DNA of 27,058 bases, taken from assembly GCF_016680995.1 (NCBI RefSeq), contig NZ_JAEQMG010000104.1:1-27058 (forward strand). Direction: 5' to 3'. The translations under genes were made by a program, and so were the position numbers. Below the pieces are notes generated by a model. The model did not search any database, was not told the origin of the DNA, and was given only the letters and a program-made list of their open reading frames with translations. The DNA is from Ruminococcus difficilis (lineage in GTDB: Bacteria; Bacillota_A; Clostridia; Oscillospirales; Acutalibacteraceae). Position 1 is the stretch's first letter; each line of letters opens with the position of its first letter. This document shows positions 8,236 to 15,693 of this stretch, in pieces.

Positions 8236-9051
8236 TCAATATTGGGGTAAATGAGGAAATACCTCGGTGGTGTCCAGATACTGCTCCGCACCTGCTACCC
8301 AGTTGTAGGCAAATACCGCGCTGAGCGTGTTGCGGTCGGCGAGGTAATACTGCGCCTTGCCGAGATACTCGTCGCTGAGCGTCTTTTCACGGCACTTCGC
8401 AATAACCGTATCCATGCCGCCCTGCATCTCGGCAGTCTTTGCGTCGAAGTACTCCGCGACTCTTTCCGCCAGCTGAGCGTGCGCGGTATCCGCGTCGTTG
8501 CCCGAGCGTGCGATCAGCTCCGCGTCGTCAAGGCGCGAGCCGCTTTCCACGTCGATATTATATACGTAATAATAGACGGACTGATTGACGGGAGCACGGT
8601 CGATAAACACCAGACTCAGCGTCTTGCCGTTGAGATACGCCTTGTATTCCGCGCCCTTGGAAAAGTCCTCCATCGGCTTGCCGCTGTCATACGCGTCAAA
8701 AATCTTATTGCAGCGCTCGGCTATCTCCGCGTTGATTGCGTCCGCATCCGCGGACTGAATCAAAAGCTCGGGCTGCTGACAGAAATACTCGCGTGTTTCG
8801 TCGCCGTATTTGGTCTCCCAGCTCTCAACACGCACCGTCCTGACGAACTCGTCCGCCGCGCGTGTCGGCTCCTCGGTCGTCTGAACCGCTTCTGTTGCGG
8901 CGTCTGTCGCGGCGTCTGTCGCGGCCTCCGTTACAGCCGCTGCCGTTGTCTGCGTGTTCTCAGCCGGCTTCGCGCCGCAGGCGGAAAGTGCCGCCGCACC
9001 GCAGATCGCCGCCAGAATCAGCGCCGAAAATTTGTAAAATTGCTTTTTCAT
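8236..9051 (-). CDS. predicted lipoprotein with weak RsiV/DUF3298-like resemblance, inside the fab operon
   Basis: A 271-residue protein of unknown function. The N-terminus is a lipoprotein signal (MKKQFYKF, hydrophobic stretch, lipobox LSAC with Cys25), so it should be anchored on the outer face of the membrane. Residues ~31-55 are an Ala/Thr/Glu spacer with repeated ATDA/ATEA units. The folded part has features that resemble extracellular DUF3298/DUF4163-type domains of RsiV or PdaC proteins: PELLIQSADADAINAEIAERC, then a Tyr-rich strand, then YNIDVESGSRLDDAELI. That resemblance is by eye and weak. The ATG at 9051 is chosen because the signal peptide starts there; the upstream in-frame TTG adds seven unconvincing residues. 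It lies 44 bases after fabD and 33 before fabG, on the same strand, so it is probably co-transcribed. It has no known fatty acid synthesis role. Confidence 0.75.
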   Translation of the reverse strand: MKKQFYKFSALILAAICGAAALSACGAKPAENTQTTAAAVTEAATDAATDAATEAVQTTEEPTRAADEFVRTVRVESWETKYGDETREYFCQQPELLIQSADADAINAEIAERCNKIFDAYDSGKPMEDFSKGAEYKAYLNGKTLSLVFIDRAPVNQSVYYYVYNIDVESGSRLDDAELIARSGNDADTAHAQLAERVAEYFDAKTAEMQGGMDTVIAKCREKTLSDEYLGKAQYYLADRNTLSAVFAYNWVAGAEQYLDTTEVFPHLPQY

Positions 9052-9095
9052 ATTATATGTACCTATCGGCAATCGCTTCCGCGCTGCCGCTCATA

Positions 9096-10001
9096 TTATC
9101 TGTTCACGATTTTCGCGATGTCCTCGGGCGTCTCCGCCTTGAACGCCGCGACGTTCTCGTCGATGCGCTTGATCAGTCCCGTCAGCGTCTTGCCGACGCC
9201 GACCTCGATGAAGGTGTCGACGCCCTCGGCGATCATGTTTTCAACGATGGTCTGCCAGCGCACGGGGTTCTCGACCTGCGCCCTGACAAGCTCCTTGTAG
9301 TCGCCCTCATAGGGCTTCGCGGTGTAGTCCGAGTAAATCGGGAGCGCCGGCTCCTTGAAGTCAACGTCCTTCATGTAGTCGGCAAGTCCCGCAGCCGCGT
9401 CCGCCATAAAGGGAGAGTGGAACGCGCCGCTGACCGGGAGCTGCTTGGCTCTGCCGCCTGCCGCCTTGACCGCCTCACAGAACGCGTCGGCGCTTTCGCT
9501 CGTCGTCGCGACGACCGTCTGGGCAGGGGAGTTGTAGTTCACGGGATAGGTCTTGTCAAAGCCTGCGCAGACCTCCTCGACCTGAGCGGGCGTCATCTTC
9601 ATGACTGCCACCATCGCGCCGGGATTCTCCTTCGCCGCCTTGTCCATCAGCTCACCGCGCTTGCACACGAGGCGGAACGCCTCCTCGTCGGTGAGGATGC
9701 CCGCATAAGCCAGCGCCGCGATCTCTCCGAGAGAGAAGCCCGCCACGCAGTCGGGCACGATGCCCGCTTCCTTCACGGCATACGCCGCCGCGAGGTCTGC
9801 GGTAAATACGCAGGGCTGGGTGTTGACGGTGCGGTTCAACTCCCCGGCAGCGCCCTCAAAGCACTGCGCGGAGGTACCCTCGCGGATGGAATCCGCCAGA
9901 TCAAAGACCGCCTTCGCTGCGGGAGAAGCGTCATAAAGCGCCTTTCCCATGCCGCTGTACTGCGCGCCCTGTCCCGAAAAAATCAATGCTATTTTACCCA
10001 T
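9096..10001 (-). CDS. fabD: malonyl-CoA:ACP transacylase
   Basis: FabD transfers malonyl from malonyl-CoA to acyl carrier protein. The 301-residue product has the FabD landmarks: IFSGQGAQYSGMG at the N-terminus, the nucleophile Ser90 in GFSLGE, His195 in SGAFHSPFM (the catalytic partner), and EVGVGKTLTGLIKR near the end. It overlaps the end of fabK by 13 bases, indicating coupled translation. The lipoprotein gene follows. Confidence 0.95.
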   Translation of the reverse strand: MGKIALIFSGQGAQYSGMGKALYDASPAAKAVFDLADSIREGTSAQCFEGAAGELNRTVNTQPCVFTADLAAAYAVKEAGIVPDCVAGFSLGEIAALAYAGILTDEEAFRLVCKRGELMDKAAKENPGAMVAVMKMTPAQVEEVCAGFDKTYPVNYNSPAQTVVATTSESADAFCEAVKAAGGRAKQLPVSGAFHSPFMADAAAGLADYMKDVDFKEPALPIYSDYTAKPYEGDYKELVRAQVENPVRWQTIVENMIAEGVDTFIEVGVGKTLTGLIKRIDENVAAFKAETPEDIAKIVNR

Positions 10002-10939
10002 TTTGCCGCACCCTTCAAAACTTCCTCCGCCTCGGTGAACATCTCAACGATGATATCACGCGCGGGCTGCTCCTTGGTGACCATGCTCGCGACCTGTCCC
10101 GCAAGCACGCAGCCGTTCTTGACGTCACCCTCGCGGGCGGCGATCCTCAGAACGCCGGCTCCCATCTTCTCAAGCTCCTCGTCGGAAACATGGGAGCTGT
10201 CGTATTCCGCCTTGGAATAGGCGCGCGTAAAGGCGTTGCGGATAGAGCGCACGGGATGGCCGAGACGCTTGCCCGTTACGACGGAGTCGATATCCTTCGC
10301 CTTGAGTACCTTATCTTTATATGCCTGAGAAATAGTGCATTCCTCGGCAACCAGAAATCTTGTTCCGACCTGAACGCCGACCGCGCCCAGCATGAACGCC
10401 GCCGCGACCTGTCTGCCGTCGCAGATGCCGCCCGCAGCGATTACGGGAATGGAAACCGCGTCAACGACCTGGGGCACCAGCGCCATCGTGGTCAGCTCGC
10501 CGACGTGACCGCCGCTCTCGCCGCCCTCTGCGATCAGCGCGAACGCGCCCATCTTTTCCATCTTTCTCGCGAGTGCTACGCTCGGCACAACGGGAATCAC
10601 GCGGATGCCCGCTTCCGTCCACTTCGCCATGTACTTGCCGGGATTGCCCGCGCCGGTGGTGACGACCTTGACGCCCTCCTCAATCACGACGTCGGATACC
10701 TCGTCGGCAAAAGGACTCATGAGCATGATGTTGACGCCGAAGGGCTTGTCTGTCAGCTCCTTGCACTTGCGGATTTCCGCGCGGAGCTGCTCGCCGTTGG
10801 AGTTCATCGCAGCAATCAATCCCAGTCCGCCCGCGTTGGAAACGCCCGCGGCAAGAGAGGCGTCGGCTACCCAAGCCATACCGCCCTGAAAGATGGGATA
10901 TTCCAGACCGAGAGTCTGGTCAATGACAGTCGAAATCAT
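9989..10939 (-). CDS. fabK: enoyl-ACP reductase II, FMN-dependent
   Basis: FabK catalyses the last reduction of the elongation cycle using an FMN-containing TIM barrel, replacing FabI in many Firmicutes. The 316-residue length matches FabK. Motifs are PIFQGGMAWVADASLA (phosphate and FMN site), SNAGGLGLIAA, GVNIMLMSP, His145 in EGGESGGHVG, and IPVIAAGGICDG with GAVGVQVGTRFL for FMN phosphate binding. The ATG at 10939 follows AAGGAG by seven bases. An in-frame ATG at 11029 would add 30 residues without a ribosome site and is rejected. It is the first gene of the operon, about 95 bases after the predicted start site. FabK enzymes are naturally insensitive to triclosan. Confidence 0.93.
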   Translation of the reverse strand: MISTVIDQTLGLEYPIFQGGMAWVADASLAAGVSNAGGLGLIAAMNSNGEQLRAEIRKCKELTDKPFGVNIMLMSPFADEVSDVVIEEGVKVVTTGAGNPGKYMAKWTEAGIRVIPVVPSVALARKMEKMGAFALIAEGGESGGHVGELTTMALVPQVVDAVSIPVIAAGGICDGRQVAAAFMLGAVGVQVGTRFLVAEECTISQAYKDKVLKAKDIDSVVTGKRLGHPVRSIRNAFTRAYSKAEYDSSHVSDEELEKMGAGVLRIAAREGDVKNGCVLAGQVASMVTKEQPARDIIVEMFTEAEEVLKGAAKWVK

Positions 10940-11040
10940 ATGTAGTCTCCTTTCCTGTAAAGCCTGCAAGATTTCATTGGTTGGAATCTCAAAATAACAC
11001 ATAATGCGACGATGTTTCGTTTTTGGCATTACTATTTATT

Positions 11041-11069
11041 ATCATACCCCAAAACCCGCTAAAAGTCAA
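11041..11069 (-). promoter_or_regulatory. sigma-A promoter of the fab/acc operon
   Basis: On the minus strand TTGACT (complement of 11064-11069) and TATGAT (complement of 11041-11046) are separated by exactly 17 bases. Transcription should begin near 11034 and give a leader of ~95 bases before fabK. I saw no convincing FapR- or FabT-type palindrome in the leader and no such regulator gene nearby. Confidence 0.8.
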
Positions 11070-11105
11070 TGGAATAGTTGCCGAAGATGTTTACTGCAAT
11101 TGCGC

Positions 11106-11435
11106 TCAACTGCAATAATCCTCCAAGATTTTCCTCAGGGCGCTCTCTCCCGTAATGACGATGCCCTTTGCCAGCTTGCTGCGGTCTGCCTTTGGCAGCG
11201 AATAGACAAGGGTATCCGTCGTCATAAACGGCTCAGTCTCTCCCTCGCGCCATACCGCGATGCGTCCGCGGCGCTCTCCCATCACAAAATTCCTGCTTTC
11301 GTCGGATACGGTCTGCTGCGACGCCGCGCGCACGACCTCCCTGCCCGCGCCCGTCGCCAGCGTGCTGATGATGACGCAGGAAACCAACACGATTCCCGTA
11401 ATCGCGATTACGGCCAATTTGACTGTATTTTTCAT
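11106..11435 (-). CDS. small membrane-anchored protein with BofC C-terminal-like domain
   Basis: A 109-residue protein. Residues ~5-28 form one hydrophobic segment, either a membrane anchor or an uncleaved signal, so the rest is probably outside the membrane. The C-terminal half (about 55-109: GRIAVWREGE, then TLVYSLPKADRSKLAKGI, ending ALRKILEDYCS) follows the pattern of the BofC C-terminal domain found in short anchored Clostridia proteins. BofC in Bacillus inhibits intercompartmental signalling during sporulation. Whether this short protein does so is unknown. The ATG has a weak GAAAGAAG ribosome site. The gene lies just upstream of, and in the same direction as, the fab promoter, with no clear terminator between, and is divergent from the penicillin-binding protein gene. 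Confidence 0.6.
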   Translation of the reverse strand: MKNTVKLAVIAITGIVLVSCVIISTLATGAGREVVRAASQQTVSDESRNFVMGERRGRIAVWREGETEPFMTTDTLVYSLPKADRSKLAKGIVITGESALRKILEDYCS

Positions 11436-11581
11436 CGATTCATTCTTCTTTCATGCCTTTTTACTCTTATCTTCTCCCGCTTTTCGTGAAATATTCACCC
11501 TTTTCCATAAAATAATAAGGGGTGAAATAAATATTTTCTATTGAAAAATTTATTTTTGTTATTTATTTTTTCGCGCGAAAG

Positions 11582-11590
11582 TGCTATAAT
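11582..11590 (+). promoter_or_regulatory. extended -10 promoter of the penicillin-binding protein gene
   Basis: TGCTATAAT is a perfect extended -10 (TGn plus TATAAT). No good -35 lies 16-18 bases upstream, which is typical for extended -10 promoters. The predicted start is near 11597, giving a ~60-base leader. The 222-base divergent gap 11436-11657 also holds GTGAAATATTCAC (11490-11502), an imperfect palindrome that could be an operator. Confidence 0.65.
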
Positions 11591-11657
11591 AAACATTACT
11601 AATGTGTACAATGGAAGAAATACATGCTCCGGCATTTTTAATTCACAAGGAGTTTTT

Positions 11658-14033
11658 ATGCGTAACAAACGTGAAACGGATATCAGCAGCTACACGGGAA
11701 AAATCCCCGAGCAGCCTGAAATTACCTACAAAAGAAGCGAAAGCGGCGCCAAGCGGTTTTTCAAGGGACTGGGCAAGTTCCTTCTGACCATGTTCTCGAT
11801 ATTCGCCATCGCGGGCATCATTACGGCGGTCTCGCTGGGTATCTATATCTACCATCTCGCGTCCGAGCCGACGGGTATCGACCTCAAGGCGAAGTCGATG
11901 AACCAGACCAGCCGCATCTTCATCAAGGACAGCGACACGGGCGAGTTCACCGAGGCACGCAAGCTCTATGACACGGAGAACCGCATCTGGGTTGACAACC
12001 AGAACATCCCCCAATATATGAAGGAGGCGCAGGTCGCGATCGAAGACAAGCGCTTCTATGAGCACAACGGCGTCGACTGGCAGCGTACCCTCTCGGCGGT
12101 CGCCATGCTCGCAACGGGCAAGGACTCCTACGGCGGCTCCACCATCACGCAGCAGCTGATCAAGAACATCACCGACGACAACGAGGTGAGCATCAACCGT
12201 AAGCTGCGCGAGATCTGCAAGGCGTTCAAGCTTGAGCAGGAATACACGAAAGACCAGATCCTCGAGGCGTATTTGAACGTCGTCAACTTCGGCAACAACT
12301 GTCAGGGCGTCGAGGCGGCGGCTCAGCTCTATTTCGGCAAGAGCATCAAGGACTGCTCCCTCGCGGAATGCGCCGCGATTGCGGGCATCACCCAGAACCC
12401 CTCGCGCTGGAATCCGCTGATTTATCCCGAGAACAACAAGGAAAGACGCGAGCTGATCCTCTCCGAGATGTACGATCAGGAGATCATCAGCAAGCAGGAA
12501 TATGACGCCGCCATGCAGGAAAGCGCGAATATGACCTTCGTCGGCTTCAAGAGCGCCAACAACGATGACGACGAGGACGAGGACAACGACGTTCAGAACT
12601 GGTACTACGACCAGCTGTTCTACGACCTCAGAACCGACCTTGCGCAGTATTACAACATCAGCGAAGGCGCGGCAAGCGAAAAGATCTACACCGAGGGTCT
12701 GAAAATTTACTGCGCGATGGACGAAAAGATGCAGGAATACATCGAGAAGGAAGCCCTGAAAATCGACAAGAGCGCCGATCCCAGCATCGAGCTCGGCTCC
12801 GTTTTGATGGACTTTGACGGCCGCGTCATCGCCACCGTCGGCAGCTCAAACCGCAAGACCACCGACCTCGCATGGGACAGAGCGGCACACTCCGCTTTGC
12901 AGCCGGGTTCTTCCATCAAGCCGCTGTTCTGCTACCCCATCGCGATCGACACCAAGCAGCTCTACTTCTCCTCCAAGGTCAACGACGAACCGCTGGAGAA
13001 ATATCAGTTTGACGCCGCGTCGGGAACCTATATCTCCGGTCCGCAGAACGCCTACGGCTCCTATCTGGGCGAGATCCTTCTCCCCGACGCGATCGAGCGC
13101 TCCTCCAATGCCACCGCGGTTCAGGTCATGGAGCTGATCGGCGGCCCCACCGTCGCCTATGAAAAGGCGCTCACCAAGCTGAACTTCAAGCACCTCAACG
13201 AGGCGGACGCGCATAACATCGGCGCACTCTCGCTGGGCGGTCTGACAGGCGGTGTTACGGTCCGTGAAATGGCGGCAGCCTACACCTACATGGGCAATCA
13301 GGGACTTTATCACAAGCCCTACACCTACTACTACATCACAGATTCCGAGGACAACGTCATCCTCGATAACCGCGACAGCGTTCCCAAGCAGGCATATTCC
13401 GCGGAAACCGCGACGATCATGAACCGCCTGCTCCACTATAATATAGAAAACACCGAACACACCCGTGCCAACTACGCCCGCATCTCGGGCTGGGACATCG
13501 CGGGTAAGACAGGTACGACCGATAACGATCAGGACTGCTGGTTCTGCGGCATGTCGCCCTACGGCGTCATGGCGACCTGGACAGGCTTCGACAGCCCCGC
13601 GCATATCAACGACACCACCCGCTCCGCGAAGTTCTTCGCGAACGTCATGGGCGAATACCTCAAGGACAAGGAGCAGAAGGAATTTAACCTCTCTCCCAAC
13701 GTCATCGCGGCGACCTACAACCCCGTAACAGGTCTGGTTGTTTCCACCGATTACGTTTCGGGCAAATATATCGGTTACTACACCGAGGACAACATGCCCG
13801 CGTTCGGCTCGGCGTGGTATGACGAGGATTATTCCTACGACTGGAACAGCGAGAGCAGCCAGTCCTCACACGACTACACCTACGACCCGCAGCACAGCGA
13901 CCAGAGCAGTCACCACAGCAGTGAAAGCTCCGGCAGCGGCAGCGAAAGCTCGGGCAGTGCCAGCTCGGAATCCGATACCCCCGATCCCGGACGGTTTGAT
14001 CCCGTAGCGCCCGAGTCATCGGAAAATCCTTAA
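11658..14033 (+). CDS. class A penicillin-binding protein (PBP1A-like), bifunctional
   Basis: This protein polymerises lipid II into glycan strands and cross-links stem peptides at the outer face of the membrane. The 791-residue product has a cytoplasmic start, one transmembrane helix (about 41-67) and a glycosyltransferase family 51 domain (AIEDKRFYEHNGVDW with catalytic Glu129; GGSTITQQLIKN near 159). A transpeptidase domain follows, with SSIK (nucleophile Ser418, Lys421), SSN (482-484) and KTG (617-619). Between the domains lies an acidic stretch (NNDDDEDEDNDVQN, near 300). The last ~60 residues form a Ser/His/Glu-rich, disordered extracellular tail after the catalytic core. The ATG at 11658 is chosen for AAGGAG five bases upstream; earlier in-frame starts lack one. 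hom follows after 54 bases and may be co-transcribed. Confidence 0.92.
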   Translation: MRNKRETDISSYTGKIPEQPEITYKRSESGAKRFFKGLGKFLLTMFSIFAIAGIITAVSLGIYIYHLASEPTGIDLKAKSMNQTSRIFIKDSDTGEFTEARKLYDTENRIWVDNQNIPQYMKEAQVAIEDKRFYEHNGVDWQRTLSAVAMLATGKDSYGGSTITQQLIKNITDDNEVSINRKLREICKAFKLEQEYTKDQILEAYLNVVNFGNNCQGVEAAAQLYFGKSIKDCSLAECAAIAGITQNPSRWNPLIYPENNKERRELILSEMYDQEIISKQEYDAAMQESANMTFVGFKSANNDDDEDEDNDVQNWYYDQLFYDLRTDLAQYYNISEGAASEKIYTEGLKIYCAMDEKMQEYIEKEALKIDKSADPSIELGSVLMDFDGRVIATVGSSNRKTTDLAWDRAAHSALQPGSSIKPLFCYPIAIDTKQLYFSSKVNDEPLEKYQFDAASGTYISGPQNAYGSYLGEILLPDAIERSSNATAVQVMELIGGPTVAYEKALTKLNFKHLNEADAHNIGALSLGGLTGGVTVREMAAAYTYMGNQGLYHKPYTYYYITDSEDNVILDNRDSVPKQAYSAETATIMNRLLHYNIENTEHTRANYARISGWDIAGKTGTTDNDQDCWFCGMSPYGVMATWTGFDSPAHINDTTRSAKFFANVMGEYLKDKEQKEFNLSPNVIAATYNPVTGLVVSTDYVSGKYIGYYTEDNMPAFGSAWYDEDYSYDWNSESSQSSHDYTYDPQHSDQSSHHSSESSGSGSESSGSASSESDTPDPGRFDPVAPESSENP

Positions 14034-14087
14034 GGAATATGTGAAATACAATCGCTTAACACTGCCAACTATCAACTAAAGGACGGT

Positions 14088-15323
14088 ATGAATAATATGG
14101 TATCAGTAGCAATCATGGGACACGGCGTTGTCGGCTCAGGTGTCGCCGAAATCCTTCTCACACACAAGCAGAAGCTTTTCGCGAGCATCGGAGAAGAAAT
14201 CTATATCAAAAAGGTTCTTGACCTCCGTGAGTTCCCCGACAGCCCCATCGCCGACCGCTTTACGAAGGACTTTGAGGAAATCATCAACGACCTCGAGATC
14301 CGCATCGTCGTTGAAGTCATGGGCGGTCTGCACCCTGCTTATGAGTTCGTGAAACGCTGCCTCAAGGCAGGCAAGAGCGTCGTCACCTCCAACAAGGAGC
14401 TTGTCGCCGCTTACGGCGCGGAGCTTCTGGAAATCGCGCGCGTTGAAAACGTCAACTTCCTCTTTGAAGCCTCTGTCGGCGGCGGTATTCCGATTATCCG
14501 CCCGATGAACCAGTGCCTCGTCGCCAACATCGTCGACGAAGTCGCGGGTATTCTCAACGGCACCACCAACTTCATCCTCACCAAGATGATCGAGGACGGC
14601 ATGCAGTTCCGCGACGCGCTTCGTCTGGCGCAGGAGCTGGGCTTTGCCGAGAGGAATCCCTCTGCGGATATCGAAGGACACGACGCGTGCCGCAAGATTT
14701 GTATTCTCGCGTCCATGGCATTCGGCAAGCATGTCTATCCCGATATGGTACATACCGAGGGCATCACGGGCATCACGCTGGAGGACGTCAAATACGCCGA
14801 GAAATTCGGCTGCGTGATCAAGCTGATCGGCAGGGTCAAGAAGCTGAAAAACGGCATGATCGATATTATCACCGCCCCCATGCTCGTACCCTTCAAGAGC
14901 CAGCTCGCGAACATTGATAACGAGTTCAACGGCATCATGGTGCGCGGAGACTGCACGGGCGACGTGGTATTCTACGGCAAGGGCGCAGGTAAGCTGCCCA
15001 CCGCCAGCGCGGTCGTCGCGGATATCGTCGACTGCTGCACTCATCTCAAGCAGCGCCGTTTCCTCTACTGGGCGGACGGCAAGGGCGATAACATCATCAA
15101 CGTCAACGAGTCCGAGTTCGCGATGTATGTCCGCGCCAAGGGCAAGGACGTCGCGGTCAAGGCGGAGGCGCTCTTCGGCAGTATTCAGTCGATCAACACC
15201 CCCGGCAAGCGCACCGCGTTCACAACAGGCAAGATGCCCTACGGTGAGTTTATCAAGAAGATCAACAAGCTCTCCGCTGACGGCGTGGAAATTCTCTCCA
15301 CCATCCGCATCGGTGATCTTTGA
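14088..15323 (+). CDS. hom: homoserine dehydrogenase
   Basis: Hom reduces aspartate semialdehyde to homoserine, the branch toward threonine and methionine. The 411-residue protein has an N-terminal NAD(P)-binding loop GHGVVGSG (11-18), the TSNK motif (100-103), GILNGTTNFILTKM near 180, and the catalytic domain with AERNPSADIEGHDACRK. The last ~65 residues (AMYVRAKG ... EILSTIRIGDL) fit a C-terminal ACT domain, the usual site of threonine feedback inhibition. AAAGGA lies five bases before the ATG. A second in-frame ATG lies three codons later and cannot be excluded. lysC follows after 370 bases of repeat-bearing sequence. No terminator is clear at the hom end. Confidence 0.93.
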   Translation: MNNMVSVAIMGHGVVGSGVAEILLTHKQKLFASIGEEIYIKKVLDLREFPDSPIADRFTKDFEEIINDLEIRIVVEVMGGLHPAYEFVKRCLKAGKSVVTSNKELVAAYGAELLEIARVENVNFLFEASVGGGIPIIRPMNQCLVANIVDEVAGILNGTTNFILTKMIEDGMQFRDALRLAQELGFAERNPSADIEGHDACRKICILASMAFGKHVYPDMVHTEGITGITLEDVKYAEKFGCVIKLIGRVKKLKNGMIDIITAPMLVPFKSQLANIDNEFNGIMVRGDCTGDVVFYGKGAGKLPTASAVVADIVDCCTHLKQRRFLYWADGKGDNIINVNESEFAMYVRAKGKDVAVKAEALFGSIQSINTPGKRTAFTTGKMPYGEFIKKINKLSADGVEILSTIRIGDL

Positions 15324-15343
15324 TTCTCTGTCTAATAATATAA

Positions 15344-15504
15344 GGGAACCTCTAAAAATTCCCTACCGTGCATAAGCACGAAATCTTCACGGCATAATCT
15401 TGCCAAAACCCCTTGAAATACGTCAGTATTCCTGCGGCGTTTTGACAATATTCTGCCATAAATCTTCCGTACTTCTGCACGACATTGAATTATTAGAGAT
15501 TCCC
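15344..15504. mobile_element. MITE-like palindromic element between hom and lysC
   Basis: A 161-base element without coding capacity. Its ends are inverted repeats: GGGAACCTCTAAAAATTC at the left and, on the opposite strand, GGGAATCTCTAATAATTC at the right (16 of 18 match). The similarity continues inward: by hand count 50 of 66 bases of the left arm (15344-15409) match the reverse complement of the right arm (15439-15504), so the transcript would fold into one long hairpin. Both sides are flanked by ATAA (15340-15343 and 15505-15508), consistent with a target-site duplication. No transposase is present in the window that would explain it. It probably moved in trans. Confidence 0.72.
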
Positions 15505-15506
15505 AT

Positions 15507-15538
15507 AACGGAAAGAACACATTTGATATCTTTCCGTT
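15507..15538 (+). terminator. perfect 10-bp inverted repeat, terminator-like or regulatory
   Basis: AACGGAAAGA (15507-15516) and TCTTTCCGTT (15529-15538) form a perfect 10-bp stem with a 12-base loop. It starts within the right-hand ATAA flank of the palindromic element. No T-run follows directly, so termination of the hom transcript here is uncertain. It could instead be an operator or leader stem for lysC. Confidence 0.35.
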
Positions 15539-15574
15539 CAGGCACACATTTTATTCAGTAAAAATTCAGAGTAA

Positions 15575-15667
15575 ACCTATCCATGTGAAATGGGATTGGT
15601 CAGACATTGCAGAACACTTCCCGCGTAAACGAAAGGGCGAGCTTTGCGCGAACCCCTAGTCCGCGAA
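15575..15667 (+). repeat. 93-bp dispersed repeat, copy A, in the lysC leader
   Basis: This stretch aligns without gaps to the reverse complement of 20426-20518. By hand count 67 of 93 bases match, concentrated in four blocks: ACCTATCC, ATGGGATTGGT, a 23-base block around CCCGCGTAAACGAAA (22 match) and a final 17-base block around CCC(C/T)TAGT (15 match). These are separated by variable spacers of equal length. CCTATCC can pair with GGATTGG in both copies, leaving one mismatch. In one frame both copies share WDW, EH, PRKR and NP followed by TAG, so it may be the decayed 3' end of a gene rather than an RNA. It lies 27 bases upstream of the lysC ATG. Confidence 0.6.
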
Positions 15668-15693
15668 GTAAAATAAAAAGGAGTATATTGGAA

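Noticed and set aside
8862..10220. Long plus-strand frame opposite the lipoprotein gene, fabD and fabK
   Set aside because: It is an antisense shadow with biased Arg/Leu/His content. The minus-strand genes explain the sequence fully.
10940..11029. Extended 346-residue form of FabK starting at 11029
   Set aside because: No ribosome site precedes that ATG, the added residues are absent from FabK, and the inner ATG has AAGGAG at ideal spacing.
15332..15547. Small minus-strand gene between hom and lysC
   Set aside because: It lies across the palindromic element, has no ribosome site, and its peptide is not protein-like.
15324..15693. Lysine riboswitch in the lysC leader
   Set aside because: The leader is occupied by a palindromic element, a hairpin and a dispersed repeat. 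I could not find the conserved core bases or the five-way-junction pattern of that riboswitch.
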